A DNA stretch of 64,000 bases from a bacterium (GCA_004322275.1 SCTA01000021.1:16647-80646), one strand, 5' to 3'; positions 9,192-18,202 are shown, counted from the stretch's first letter. Translations and numbers: made by a program. Notes: generated from the sequence alone by a model not told the origin.

Positions 9192-9776
9192 ATGAGAAGA
9201 GCCGAACTGGAACGCTCCACCAAGGAAACGCGGGTCAAGGTCTCCCTCGACATCGACGGTACCGGGGCGCACGAAATCGACACCGGCATCGGGTTTCTCG
9301 ACCACATGCTGGCTCAGCTTTCCGCCCACGGCCTCTTCGACCTGAAGATCGAGGCGCTCGGCGACACCCACATCGACCTCCACCACACCGTGGAGGACGT
9401 GGGGATAACTCTCGGGACGGTCTTCTCGGACGCCCTCGGCCTTCGCGAGGGGATAAACCGCTACGGTCACGGAGTGGTGCCGATGGACGAGGCGCTCGCG
9501 ACCGTCGTTGTGGACCTTTCCGGGCGGGCGCACCTCACCTACGATGACACCCTCTCTTTCGGCAAGGTCGGGACGATGGACACCGAGCTTTTCCGCGAGT
9601 TTTTCGAGGCTTTCGTCCGCGCCTCGAAGTTCACCCTCCACGTAAAGGCCTCGGAGGGCAGAAACGCCCACCATATAATAGAGGCTATCTTCAAGGCTTT
9701 CGCGAGGGCGCTGCGGCAGGCGACGGAAAAAGACCCGCGCCGCACCGGCGTGCCTTCCACCAAGGGAAATCTATGA
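9192..9776 (+). CDS. hisB: imidazoleglycerol-phosphate dehydratase HisB
   Basis: HisB removes water from imidazole-glycerol phosphate to give imidazole-acetol phosphate. The 194-residue protein is the monofunctional form, without a histidinol-phosphatase domain. Metal-binding motifs are present: GIGFLDHMLAQLSAHG, DLHHTVEDVGI, and HHIIEAIFKAFARALR near the C-terminus. AAAGGTGAAAA precedes the ATG. It begins the second half of the his cluster after the repeat, and its end overlaps hisH by four bases. Confidence 0.95.
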   Translation: MRRAELERSTKETRVKVSLDIDGTGAHEIDTGIGFLDHMLAQLSAHGLFDLKIEALGDTHIDLHHTVEDVGITLGTVFSDALGLREGINRYGHGVVPMDEALATVVVDLSGRAHLTYDDTLSFGKVGTMDTELFREFFEAFVRASKFTLHVKASEGRNAHHIIEAIFKAFARALRQATEKDPRRTGVPSTKGNL

Positions 9777-10420
9777 GCCGACCGGTAGTGATAGTCGATT
9801 ACGATTCGGGGAATCTCCATTCCGTCCACAAAGCGCTGGAATCGGTGGGCGCGCCCGCCGTCCTCACCCGCGACCCCGGCCTCATTAGAGAGGCGGGGGC
9901 GGTGGTGCTGCCGGGTCAGGGGGCCTTCCGCGACTGCATTACGAAGCTGGAGCACTTCGGCCTTCTCGACCTCGTGATACAGAAAATTTACGAAGACGTG
10001 CCCTTTCTCGGCATCTGCGTCGGCTATCAGCTTCTCTTCGAGGAGAGCGAGGAGCACGGCACAACCCCCGGCTTCGGCGTCTTCAAGGGGAGAGTGGTGC
10101 GCTTCCCCCACGAGATGGAGCTTAAAGGCCAGCCGCTCAAGGTTCCGCACATGGGGTGGAACAGCCTGAAAAAAATCAAGGACGTTGACGTGCTGAAGGA
10201 CGTTCAGGACGGCGATTTCGTCTACTTCGTCCACTCCTACTTCCCGGTACCTGAGGAAAGGGAGATCATCGCGACAACCACCACCCACGGGGTGGAGTTC
10301 GCCTCAAGCGTGGCGAGGGGGAACCTCTTCGCCTGCCAGTTTCACCCCGAGAAGAGCCAGAAGGTGGGGCTTTCCATATTGAAAGCCTTCTGGGAGAAGG
10401 CAAAGGTTTCAATAACATGA
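9773..10420 (+). CDS. hisH: imidazole glycerol phosphate synthase, glutaminase subunit HisH
   Basis: HisH is the class I glutamine amidotransferase that feeds ammonia to HisF. The 215-residue protein shows the oxyanion strand PGQGAF, the nucleophile elbow LGICVGYQLLFEES with the catalytic Cys, and the His-Glu pair in CQFHPEKSQ. The ATG overlaps the hisB stop, and the stop overlaps the hisA start, so it is translationally coupled on both sides. HisA lies between hisH and hisF, the common proteobacterial order. Confidence 0.95.
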   Translation: MSRPVVIVDYDSGNLHSVHKALESVGAPAVLTRDPGLIREAGAVVLPGQGAFRDCITKLEHFGLLDLVIQKIYEDVPFLGICVGYQLLFEESEEHGTTPGFGVFKGRVVRFPHEMELKGQPLKVPHMGWNSLKKIKDVDVLKDVQDGDFVYFVHSYFPVPEEREIIATTTTHGVEFASSVARGNLFACQFHPEKSQKVGLSILKAFWEKAKVSIT

Positions 10421-11154
10421 TTGTAATTCCCGCGATCGATCTCAAGGGCGGACAGTGCGTGCGCCTTCGTCAGGGGAGGATGGAGGACAACACCGTCTAC
10501 TCCGCCAGCCCCGCCGACACCGCCCGCAGGTGGGTTGCCGCAGGGGCGGAGCGCCTCCACATCGTAGACCTCGACGGGGCTTTCTCCGGCAAGCCGGAGA
10601 ACCTCGAAGCGATACGCGCCATACGAAAGGCCGTGGACATTGAGCTGGACCTCGGCGGAGGAATCCGTGACGAGGCCACCGCCAGCCGCCTGCTGGACGA
10701 GGGGCTGGATTTCGTCATCCTCGGCACGGCTGCTCTGGAAAACCCCGCTCTCGTGGGCTCGCTCTCCAAGCTCCATCCCGGCAAGATACTGGTCGGAATA
10801 GACGCGCGGGGCGGGATGGTGGCGGTGCGCGGCTGGGCGGACGTATCGAAGACCAGCGCCATCGACCTCGCGAAAGTGCTCAGCGACGAGGGCGCGGCGG
10901 GGTTCATCTTCACCGACATCGAGCGCGACGGGATGCAGACCGGGGTGAACGTAAAGGCCACCGCCGAATTCGCCCGCAGCGTAAGGGGGCAGGTGATAGC
11001 CTCCGGCGGCGTGAACGACATAACCGACATCGAAAACCTCCTTCCCTACGAGAAAGACGGAATAACCGGAGTAATCACCGGCAGGGCGATCTACGAGGGA
11101 ACCCTCGACCTCGCCGCCGCGATAGCCCTCACGAAGAAAGGCAAAGTTTCCTGA
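10417..11154 (+). CDS. hisA: phosphoribosylformimino-5-aminoimidazole carboxamide ribotide isomerase HisA
   Basis: HisA isomerises ProFAR to PRFAR, an Amadori rearrangement on a TIM barrel. The 245-residue protein begins with [15 protein letters not shown], with the catalytic Asp early in this strand. It contains GGGIRD, the second half-barrel [11 protein letters not shown] phosphate site, and [11 protein letters not shown] with the second catalytic Asp. It starts four bases inside hisH and ends one base into hisF. The twofold half-barrel symmetry shared with HisF is clear. Confidence 0.95.
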   Translation: MIVIPAIDLKGGQCVRLRQGRMEDNTVYSASPADTARRWVAAGAERLHIVDLDGAFSGKPENLEAIRAIRKAVDIELDLGGGIRDEATASRLLDEGLDFVILGTAALENPALVGSLSKLHPGKILVGIDARGGMVAVRGWADVSKTSAIDLAKVLSDEGAAGFIFTDIERDGMQTGVNVKATAEFARSVRGQVIASGGVNDITDIENLLPYEKDGITGVITGRAIYEGTLDLAAAIALTKKGKVS

Positions 11155-11933
11155 TGCTCGCCAAGAGAATAATTCCCTGTCTGGACGTGAACGCGGGGCG
11201 CGTGGTGAAGGGAACCAACTTCGTGAACCTGCGCGACGCGGGCGACCCTGTCGAAGCCGCGAAGCTTTACGACGCTCAGGGCGCGGACGAACTGACCTTC
11301 CTCGACATAACCGCCTCCAGCGACGCGCGCGACATAATAATCGACGTTGTGCGCATGACCGCCGAGTGCGTCTTCATGCCGCTCACCGTGGGCGGAGGAG
11401 TCCGCGAGATAGCCGACGTGAGAAAGCTCCTCCTCGCGGGGGCCGACAAGGTCTCGATAAACACTGCCGCCGTCCACCGGCCCGATTTCGTCCGCGAGGC
11501 CTCGCTCAAGTTCGGCTCGCAGTGCATCGTCGTCGCCATAGACGCCAAAAGGCGCGGCGAGTGCCCCGAAGACGGCTGGGAGGTTTACACCCACGGCGGC
11601 AGAAACCCGACGGGGATCGACGCGGTAAAGTGGGCGGTTAAGATGATGGAGCTGGGGGCGGGCGAGATACTTCTCACCTCCATGGACTGCGACGGCACCA
11701 AGGACGGATTCGACATTCCCCTCACCGCGACGGTCTCGCGCTCCGTCGAGATACCGGTAATCGCCTCGGGCGGGGCCGGAAACGCCGAGCACATGGTCAA
11801 GGCGCTGACGGCGGGGATGGCCGACGCGGCGCTTGCGGCCTCCATCTTCCACTTCCGCGAGACCACCGTGGGCGAGGTGAAGGAAAAGCTCCGCGCCCGG
11901 GGAGTCAGCGTGCGCATGGTGAGAGGTCAGTAA
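11154..11933 (+). CDS. hisF: imidazole glycerol phosphate synthase, cyclase subunit HisF
   Basis: HisF is the TIM-barrel synthase that uses ammonia from HisH to turn PRFAR into imidazole-glycerol phosphate and AICAR. The 259-residue protein shows the N-terminal [18 protein letters not shown] with the catalytic Asp, [23 protein letters not shown] with the second catalytic Asp, and the phosphate loop [10 protein letters not shown]. It starts directly at the hisA stop. The complete HisH-HisF pair with no fusion is standard for bacteria. Confidence 0.96.
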   Translation: MLAKRIIPCLDVNAGRVVKGTNFVNLRDAGDPVEAAKLYDAQGADELTFLDITASSDARDIIIDVVRMTAECVFMPLTVGGGVREIADVRKLLLAGADKVSINTAAVHRPDFVREASLKFGSQCIVVAIDAKRRGECPEDGWEVYTHGGRNPTGIDAVKWAVKMMELGAGEILLTSMDCDGTKDGFDIPLTATVSRSVEIPVIASGGAGNAEHMVKALTAGMADAALAASIFHFRETTVGEVKEKLRARGVSVRMVRGQ

Positions 11934-12257
11934 GTGATGAAGCCAAACGTCATCGACGCCATCTACGGGATCATCGAGGAGCGCAAGGCGAACCCGAAGG
12001 AGAACTCCTACGTCTGCAAGCTGTTGGAAAAAGGCGAGGACAAGATACTCCAGAAGGTCGGCGAAGAGGCGGTAGAGGTGATTCTCGCCGCGAAATCGGG
12101 CGACGAAAAAGCCCTGGTATGCGAAATGGCCGATCTGGTCTTCCACTGCCTCGTCCTCCTCGGCTCGCGGGGGATTTCGCCGGAAGAGGTTGAAGCGGAG
12201 CTGCACAGGAGGTTCGGAATCTCGGGGATAGAGGAAAAGAATTCGCGCAAAAAGTAA
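11934..12257 (+). CDS. hisE: phosphoribosyl-ATP pyrophosphatase HisE
   Basis: HisE hydrolyses phosphoribosyl-ATP to PR-AMP. The 107-residue all-alpha MazG-like protein shows KILQKVGEEAVEVILAAKSG and CEMADLVFHCLVLLG, whose acidic residues bind magnesium. The GTG at 11934 follows the hisF stop immediately, and an ATG at 11937 is an alternative start. It is a stand-alone HisE, not fused to HisI. HisI and HisC are not in the window and must be encoded elsewhere. A repeat begins right after the stop. Confidence 0.93.
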   Translation: MMKPNVIDAIYGIIEERKANPKENSYVCKLLEKGEDKILQKVGEEAVEVILAAKSGDEKALVCEMADLVFHCLVLLGSRGISPEEVEAELHRRFGISGIEEKNSRKK

Positions 12258-12372
12258 CCCGGCTTCCTCTTTCGGCTAATGGCTTCGTCGTTTCTCGGGC
12301 ACGGGTCTCGGCGTATAAACGATACTGCCTTCGACCGCGCGCCCTGCGGACTCCTCGCCATTCACCGAAATA
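12258..12372. repeat. second repeat family, copy 1
   Basis: About 110 bases following hisE that match the stretch after the glutamate synthase operon at 18203-18310. The shared parts include CCTCTTTCGGC, AATGGC, CGTCGTTTCTCGGGC and CGGGTCTCGGCGTA in the same order. The ends form an imperfect inverted repeat (TTTCGGCTAATGGC at 12270-12283 and GCCATTCACCGAAA at 12357-12370). Both copies sit just downstream of an operon end. No coding content is seen. Confidence 0.65.
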
Positions 12373-12440
12373 GTTTGCCGGAAGGATCTAAAAAAACGAC
12401 AATTTTTGCATACCAACCTTAAATTTTCAGGGGAAGCTAG

Positions 12441-12749
12441 ATGGACATCAAGAATATAAAAGATATATCGAATTTCTCCGACACCGGGCCGGGCAAGAAC
12501 CTCGCCTCCTCCGGCACGCATGCCCGCGTCACCGTCTGGTGCCTAAAAAAAGGGCAGGACATACACCCCCACATCCACGAGGGCGACCACGTCTGGGTAG
12601 TCGAAGAGGGGACGGGGTACTATCTGAACGACAAGGGCGAGCACAAGGTGGCCGCCGGGCAGATAATTTTCGCCCCCGAAGGCGAACCGCACGGCATGAG
12701 GGCCGAAACCGACCTGGTTTTCGTCTCCGTCAGCGCCGGGGACCACTAA
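12441..12749 (+). CDS. cupin-domain protein
   Basis: A 102-residue single cupin with the metal site HPHIHEGDHVWVVEEGTGYY and second motif APEGEPHGMRAE. GGGGAAG precedes the ATG. It is monocistronic, between the his repeat and the glutamate synthase leader. The family includes small sensory or isomerase-like cupins, and no substrate can be assigned. It is distinct in sequence from the cupin at 3871-4203. Confidence 0.75.
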   Translation: MDIKNIKDISNFSDTGPGKNLASSGTHARVTVWCLKKGQDIHPHIHEGDHVWVVEEGTGYYLNDKGEHKVAAGQIIFAPEGEPHGMRAETDLVFVSVSAGDH

Positions 12750-12788
12750 GCGAGTTACAAAAAAGTAACAAATTCAAGGGTTTTTTCG

Positions 12789-12873
12789 ATTGCCCAAAAG
12801 CTGGGCAATGATTATTATTGTAATAATTACTGAGGTTTCCACAGGAAGCGCCGCTTCGGGAAATGCCTCTGTG
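12789..12873 (+). other. structured intergenic stretch upstream of glutamate synthase
   Basis: An 8-bp hairpin, ATTGCCCA/TGGGCAAT (12789-12809), sits after the cupin gene without a clean downstream T-tract. It is followed by an AT-rich palindrome (ATTATTA/TAATAAT). Then comes a nested structure with outer stem CACAG/CTGTG (12840-12844 with 12869-12873) enclosing GAAG/CTTC. The stretch lies upstream of the proposed sigma-54 site, so it is not part of the glutamate synthase leader if that promoter is used. It could end the cupin transcript or be a small RNA or protein-binding region. I cannot match it to a known motif. Confidence 0.3.
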
Positions 12874-12963
12874 TACGTTATTTAGGCAGGCTGTTTTCCC
12901 GGTTTCAGCGCTTTTCACGCTGTTTCCCTGTAATTACAATAGCTTATGAATCTTTTGCTCGCC

Positions 12964-12980
12964 GGGCACGGCGATTGCAA
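12964..12980 (+). promoter_or_regulatory. putative sigma-54 promoter of the glutamate synthase operon
   Basis: GGGCACG-N4-TTGCAA fits the -24/-12 consensus TGGCACG-N4-TTGCW with one mismatch. The invariant GG (12965-12966) and GC (12977-12978) are separated by exactly ten bases. A start of transcription near 12990 would leave a leader of about 90 bases before the ATG at 13082. Sigma-54 control fits a nitrogen-assimilation operon. Confidence 0.6.
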
Positions 12981-13081
12981 ATAACTGGCCTGCCGGAACG
13001 CCGGAAAACCGTGTCTGTGGCGTTGTGGTAAGCTTTCGTTTTTAAAATGAATAATTTCCTTAAACCAGGGAGCCAGAAAAT

Positions 13082-14230
13082 ATGTGTCGTTTGAGCGCAA
13101 TCATCTCAGCCGAGTATATCTCCCCGATGGAGCCGATACTCGCGCTGGAGACGATGAAGGAAGGCCACGACGGTTCGGGACTCGGCCTTATGATGCGTTC
13201 CCTCGGCGGCGAGTTCGAGGCGCTACGCGAGTATCCGATTCTTTCGGCCATAACAACCCATCAAGGGTACCTCACGCTTCAGGACTACATGCAGGAGAAG
13301 GGCTTTCGCGTGAAATACCGCTGGGAGCCCCAGATAAAGCTCACCCCCGGCATGAAGATCCAGAAACGCGACCGCTACCTGGTGAACGCCTACGAGTACC
13401 CCGAGAGTTTCGAGAGCGCGACCCAGGCCGAGAAGGAAGCCCTTCTCACCGCGACGAGGCTTGAGCTTCGCGCCATAGGCGAGAGGGACAAGGTCAACCC
13501 GCCGATTACCGTCTTCAGCTTCTGGCCGGACGTGGTCACCCTCAAGGAAGTGGGCGACCCCCTTGAGGTCGGCGAGTTCTTCGGGCTGGACAAACACCCG
13601 ATAATGGCGAAGACGATCTTCTCGCAGGGCAGGCAGAACACCAACTACGCCATCAACCTCTACGCCTGCCACCCCTTCTTCATCCAGGGGTTTTTCACGA
13701 TGACGAACGGTGAGAACACCGCCTTCGTTCCGATTCGCCAGTACCTTGAGAGCAGGGGCAACCCCGCCTACGTCGGCTACAACTCCGACTCCGAGGTCTT
13801 CGCCCACATCCTGCACTACTCAAGAAGGACTCTGGGCTACCCTCTTCATTACTACAAGGACGTGATTACCCCGCTGGCCGAAACCGAAACCGGCAGGCGC
13901 AAGGACGCGGAGGCGCTTCGACTCATGCGCCGCAGCCTTCGCATGCTCACCATCGACGGCCCCAACTGCGTTATAGGCTGCGACGCGGACGGCACGGTTT
14001 TCATGGTTCAGGACACAAAGAAGCTCCGGCCCGGCGTCGTCGGCGGAGTAAAGGGCAAGGTCGGCTTCATGAGCGAGCCTTGCGGCATAGGCAGCGCGAT
14101 TCCCGGCCGGGATTCCGACAGGGACGTGTATCCGATGAAGTATGATTTCGTTATGGTAAGGCCGGGCGCCAAGGAGATAGAGGTATGGAATCAGCTGGAC
14201 GGCTCGACGTCAATCATCAGCTTATCTTAA
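13082..14230 (+). CDS. glutamate synthase, glutamine amidotransferase domain protein
   Basis: A 382-residue class II (Ntn-type) glutamine amidotransferase that corresponds to the N-terminal domain of a large glutamate synthase subunit encoded as a separate protein. The mature N-terminus would be Cys2 in MCRLSAI, the nucleophile. Other features are EGHDGSGLGLMMRSLGGEF near residue 28, and IDGPNCVIGCDADGTVFM and KLRPGVVGG toward the C-terminus. It would release ammonia from glutamine for the FMN subunit encoded next. CAGGGAG precedes the ATG. It overlaps the next gene by 46 bases, so the two are translationally coupled, and it is the first gene after the putative sigma-54 promoter. Confidence 0.85.
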   Translation: MCRLSAIISAEYISPMEPILALETMKEGHDGSGLGLMMRSLGGEFEALREYPILSAITTHQGYLTLQDYMQEKGFRVKYRWEPQIKLTPGMKIQKRDRYLVNAYEYPESFESATQAEKEALLTATRLELRAIGERDKVNPPITVFSFWPDVVTLKEVGDPLEVGEFFGLDKHPIMAKTIFSQGRQNTNYAINLYACHPFFIQGFFTMTNGENTAFVPIRQYLESRGNPAYVGYNSDSEVFAHILHYSRRTLGYPLHYYKDVITPLAETETGRRKDAEALRLMRRSLRMLTIDGPNCVIGCDADGTVFMVQDTKKLRPGVVGGVKGKVGFMSEPCGIGSAIPGRDSDRDVYPMKYDFVMVRPGAKEIEVWNQLDGSTSIISLS

Positions 14231-15840
14231 ACGATCTGCCCTACGTCATAACCTGGCGTCAGGACAGGTGTCTGCGCTGCGGACGTTGCACCTCCGTATG
14301 CCCGGTGAAGGCTATCGAGCCGGGTGTGGAGGAGCGCCGTATCGTCGAATCCGCCGGGTCTACCCCGGCTCCCGCGTCGATCCGCAAGGTGGTAAGCGTC
14401 GTAAAGCAGTCCACCATCGTGGAGAGGAGGTGCATCGGCTGCGCTACCTGCCGGCTGGTCTGCCCCAACGACGCCATCGAACCGGTCTACAACCCGGCCA
14501 ACAAGTTCTTCTGGCACGCCAACAGGGGCGGAGAGCCCTACAAGCGCGGCGGCAGGAGAAACGACCCGGACGTCTCGGTGCTCGACAGGCTCAAGTTCAC
14601 CCGTATCTCGATGCTCACCGACCCGGCTCTCGACGCGGCCCGCCACGAATTTCGCGTACGCACCCTCCTCGGCAGGAACCTTCCCCCGGAAAAGCTTCCC
14701 CTGAAGCTCTCCGGCGACGGCCTCATCCCCGAAGGGATGGCCTTCGTTCCCCCGGTGAGGGAGATATTCCCCATCCGCATCGGCGGCATGTCCATCGGCG
14801 CTCTTTCCCCGACGATGTGGGAGGGGCTCGCGATGGGCATAGCCTACCTGAACGAGGTGGAGAAAATCCCCGTAGTGATGTGCACCGGCGAGGGCGGCAT
14901 GCCCGCGCGCCTTTTGAAGAGCCCCTTCCTCAAGTACTTCATCCTCCAGATAGCCTCGGGCTACTTCGGGTGGGACGAGATAATCCGCGCGATACCCCAC
15001 ATGCAGTGCGACCCCGCGGCCATCGAGATCAAGTATGGGCAGGGCGCGAAGCCGGGCGACGGCGGCCTTCTCATGGCCTCGAAGGTCATCGGCCACATCG
15101 CCAAGATTCGCGGCGTCCCCGAGTTCGTCGAACTCTCCTCTCCGCCCACCCACCAGACCAAGTACTCCATCGAGGAAGCGGTGGCGAAGATGATAACGGC
15201 GATGTCGATGGCCTGGGGATTCAGGGTCCCGGTCTACCCGAAGATCTCCGGCACCAAGACGGCGCTGGCGGTGCTCAACAACCTCGCCAGAAACCCCTTC
15301 GCGGCGGCGCTGGGCATCGACGGCGAGGACGGCGGCACCGGCGCGGCCTACAACGTCTCCCTCGACAAGATGGGCCACCCGATAGCCTCCAACCTCCGCG
15401 AGTGCTACCTCAACCTCGTCAAGCTGGGGGCGCAGAACGAATTGCCTATCTTCGCGGCGGGCGGCGTCGGCAAGCACGGCAATCTCGCGGCGAACGCAGC
15501 TTCGCTGATCATGCTCGGCGCTTCCGGCGTGGACAGCGGCAAGTACGTTATGCAGGCCACGGCGGGGTGCCTCGGCGACGAGCGCAACCGCTGCAACATC
15601 TGCAACACCGGCAAGTGCCCGCGCGGCATAACCACCCAGGATCCGAAGCTCTACCGAAGGCTCGATCCCGACGTGGTCGCCCAGAGGGTGGTGGATATCT
15701 TCCTCTCCGCCGACAAGGAACTGAAAAAGATCTTCGCTCCGATGGGCAGGTCCACCGAACTTCCCATCGGCATGTCCGACGGTCTCTCCGTGGCTGACCA
15801 GGCCATTGCGGAGCGTCTCGGAATCAGCTACGCCTGCTAG
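14185..15840 (+). CDS. glutamate synthase, ferredoxin plus FMN central domain protein
   Basis: A 551-residue protein. Residues 20-110 carry two [4Fe-4S] motifs (CLRCGRCTSVCPVKA and CIGCATCRLVCPNDA). The remainder is the FMN-binding TIM barrel that joins ammonia with 2-oxoglutarate: IGGMSIGALSPTMWEGLAMG, GEGGMP, IEIKYGQGAKPGDGG, SGTKTALAVLNNLARN, GIDGEDGGTGAAY and FAAGGVGKHGNLAANAASL. A 3Fe-4S-type motif CNICNTGKCPRGI lies near the C-terminus. This is the archaeal-type split enzyme with an added ferredoxin domain. The start has GGAG eight bases upstream inside the preceding gene. Confidence 0.9.
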   Translation: MESAGRLDVNHQLILNDLPYVITWRQDRCLRCGRCTSVCPVKAIEPGVEERRIVESAGSTPAPASIRKVVSVVKQSTIVERRCIGCATCRLVCPNDAIEPVYNPANKFFWHANRGGEPYKRGGRRNDPDVSVLDRLKFTRISMLTDPALDAARHEFRVRTLLGRNLPPEKLPLKLSGDGLIPEGMAFVPPVREIFPIRIGGMSIGALSPTMWEGLAMGIAYLNEVEKIPVVMCTGEGGMPARLLKSPFLKYFILQIASGYFGWDEIIRAIPHMQCDPAAIEIKYGQGAKPGDGGLLMASKVIGHIAKIRGVPEFVELSSPPTHQTKYSIEEAVAKMITAMSMAWGFRVPVYPKISGTKTALAVLNNLARNPFAAALGIDGEDGGTGAAYNVSLDKMGHPIASNLRECYLNLVKLGAQNELPIFAAGGVGKHGNLAANAASLIMLGASGVDSGKYVMQATAGCLGDERNRCNICNTGKCPRGITTQDPKLYRRLDPDVVAQRVVDIFLSADKELKKIFAPMGRSTELPIGMSDGLSVADQAIAERLGISYAC

Positions 15841-15866
15841 GGCCGGCGAGGAGAACATACAAACCC

Positions 15867-18200
15867 ATGCAGACAAAAGAGATAAAAGGAACTGAAGCAG
15901 GCCACCGCGTCACCTCCAGGGAACTCGACATCCGCATCCAGACGGCGGTTAAGGAGGGGACGAGAACGCTTAAGATTACGGCCGACGGCCAGCACGGCAT
16001 CGGCGGCCGCATCTGGCCCGTCGAGGGCGGCGTCGAGGTAGAGGTTTTCGGCGTTCCCGGCCAGCGCATCGGCGGAATGGGGATGGAGGGGACGAAGATA
16101 ACCGTCCACTCCACCGGTTCCGACGACGTGGGCTGGATAAACTGCGGCGCGACGATAACCGTCCTCGGAGACGTTGCCAACGGCGCGCACAACGCGGGCG
16201 CGCAGGGCAAGCTCTACGTGCAGGGCGGCGGCGGCGCGCGCTGCGACACCCTCACCAAGTTCAACCCCCGCTTCGAGCCTATCCAGTCGTGGTATTTCCG
16301 CGACGTGGGCGACTCCTTCGCGGAGTTCAAGGCGGGCGGCATCTCGGTGGTGTGCGGCGTGAATCCGCGCAACCCCTCGAACATCCTCGGCTACCGCTCT
16401 TGCGTGGGCATGGTCGGCGGCGCCATCTACTTCCGCGGCCCTGCCGAGGGAGTGAGCCAGTCCGACGCCCGCGTCACCGAACTGACCGACGCCGACTGGG
16501 AATGGCTCACCGAAAACATGAAGCCCTACCTCTCGGCGATAGACAGGATGAGCTTCTATCAGGGGCTCACCCGCAGCAGGGAGGAGTGGCGCAAGGTAGT
16601 CGCCCTCACCCCCGCCGAGAACGCGAAAGCCAGGAAAAAGGGGATGAGCCTCTCGCAGTTCCGCACCGGAACCTGGGAGAAGGCCGTAGGACAGGGCGGC
16701 ATCTTCGGCGATTACATCATCCACGAGAGGACGAACCTCCCCTACATAACCACCGGCGACAACCGCCGCGCGGTGCCGAAGTGGGAAAACGAGAAATACT
16801 CTCCGCCGTGCGCCTTCAACTGCCCGACGGGGATACCCACCCACGAGCGCACCCGCCTCATCCGCGAAAACAAGGAAGAGGAAGCGCAGGACCTTGTCCT
16901 CAAATACTCCCCCTTCCCCGGAACCGTCTGCGGCTACGTCTGTCCGAACATCTGCATGGACGCCTGCTCGCGCACCGTCTTCCTCAAGGACCCGGTTGAC
17001 GTTTCCATGCTGGGGAGAATCTCCATAAACCGCCCCGCCCCGAAAAAGGAGCCGAAACGGCCCGGCGTCATCTCCATCATCGGCGGCGGCCCAGCCGGTC
17101 TCTCCGCCGCCTGGCAGCTCTCCCTAAGCGGCTACTCCGTCACCCTCTACGAGCGCGAGGCGAAACTCGGCGGCAAGATATACTACTGCATCCCGGAGGA
17201 GCGCCTCCCCGCCGAAGTCCTCGAAGCGGAGATGGAGAGGTTCAAGTCCCTCGGGATAGAGATAAAAACCGGCGTAAAGGTGGACGACAAGCTCTACAAG
17301 GAGATTTACAAGAAGAGCGACGCCGTAATCCTCGCCACGGGAAGCCACGCCCCGAGGACGATACCCTTCCCCGGCTACGAGCACGTCCTCCCAGGCATAG
17401 TCTTTTTGAAGGAGATAACCTCGGGCCTCAGCCGCGATCTCACCGGCAAGAACGTGGTCGTAATCGGCGCGGGCAACGTCGGCATGGACATCTGCGTCGA
17501 GGCCTTCAACCAGGGCGCGAAGACCGTCACCGCCGTAGACATCCAGAAACCCGCCTCCTTCGGCAAAGAGCAGAAGATGGCGGCGGAACGCGGTGCGAAG
17601 ATACTCTACCCCAAGTTCACCGACCGCTACGACAACGCCACGAAGACGATTCACTTCAAGGACGGCACCTCGCTGCCCGCCGATCTCGCCATCATCTCCA
17701 TCGGCGAGACGCCGGAGCTTGAATACCTCCCCAAAGAGATCGACCTCGAACGCGGCCACGTAAGGGTAGACCCGATAGGCCAGACCACCGATCCAAAGGT
17801 CTTCGCGGTGGGCGACGTGACCCGCCCCGGCCTCATCACAAACGCCATAGGCGCGGGCGTAAAGGCGGCACGCTACGTCCACTCGATGATCTCCAAGACC
17901 GAGTTCGAGACCGACGACAAGACAGTAATCCCCTACGAAAAGCTCAAATTCCAGTGGTACGAGCGCGAAAGGTCCAAAAACGGGAAAACCTGCGACAAGG
18001 AAGCTGGCAAGTGCATGAGCTGCGGCTCCTGCCGCGACTGCGGAATCTGCGAGGAATCCTGCTACTTCTACGCCATCTCCCGCGTCGATCTCCCCGGCGG
18101 CGGCTACAGCTACGAAGTAGACCCCGAAAAGTGCATCGGGTGCGGGTTTTGCGCTGGCGTCTGCCCGTGCGGGATATGGTCTATGTTCGACAACGACTGA
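15867..18200 (+). CDS. glutamate synthase GXGXG domain fused to GltD-like flavoprotein and ferredoxin
   Basis: A 777-residue fusion. Residues 1-250 form the right-handed GXGXG beta helix of glutamate synthase (DGQHGIGGRIWPVEGGVEVE, GDVANGAHNAGAQGKLYVQG). Residues 310-400 carry the GltD-type cluster domain (CAFNCPTGIPTHE, CGYVCPNICMDAC). Residues 405-690 have the FAD motif IIGGGPAGLSAAWQLSLSGY, the nucleotide motif VVIGAGNVGMDICVEA and the closing AVGDVTRPGLITNAIGAG. The C-terminal 80 residues add a Cys cluster (CMSCGSCRDCGICEESC, CIGCGFCAGVCPCG). It would take electrons from NAD(P)H or ferredoxin and pass them to the FMN subunit. It follows that subunit after 26 bases and ends the operon. Confidence 0.9.
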   Translation: MQTKEIKGTEAGHRVTSRELDIRIQTAVKEGTRTLKITADGQHGIGGRIWPVEGGVEVEVFGVPGQRIGGMGMEGTKITVHSTGSDDVGWINCGATITVLGDVANGAHNAGAQGKLYVQGGGGARCDTLTKFNPRFEPIQSWYFRDVGDSFAEFKAGGISVVCGVNPRNPSNILGYRSCVGMVGGAIYFRGPAEGVSQSDARVTELTDADWEWLTENMKPYLSAIDRMSFYQGLTRSREEWRKVVALTPAENAKARKKGMSLSQFRTGTWEKAVGQGGIFGDYIIHERTNLPYITTGDNRRAVPKWENEKYSPPCAFNCPTGIPTHERTRLIRENKEEEAQDLVLKYSPFPGTVCGYVCPNICMDACSRTVFLKDPVDVSMLGRISINRPAPKKEPKRPGVISIIGGGPAGLSAAWQLSLSGYSVTLYEREAKLGGKIYYCIPEERLPAEVLEAEMERFKSLGIEIKTGVKVDDKLYKEIYKKSDAVILATGSHAPRTIPFPGYEHVLPGIVFLKEITSGLSRDLTGKNVVVIGAGNVGMDICVEAFNQGAKTVTAVDIQKPASFGKEQKMAAERGAKILYPKFTDRYDNATKTIHFKDGTSLPADLAIISIGETPELEYLPKEIDLERGHVRVDPIGQTTDPKVFAVGDVTRPGLITNAIGAGVKAARYVHSMISKTEFETDDKTVIPYEKLKFQWYERERSKNGKTCDKEAGKCMSCGSCRDCGICEESCYFYAISRVDLPGGGYSYEVDPEKCIGCGFCAGVCPCGIWSMFDND

Positions 18201-18202
18201 TT

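Noticed and set aside
12781..12812. Intrinsic terminator after the cupin gene
   Set aside because: The hairpin is good, but the T-run lies before it, not after, so it is kept only as a structured region.
14227..15876. 549-residue open frame on the minus strand opposite the FMN glutamate synthase gene
   Set aside because: It is exactly antisense to a strongly conserved gene and has no ribosome site or recognised domain. High GC at third positions creates such long frames.
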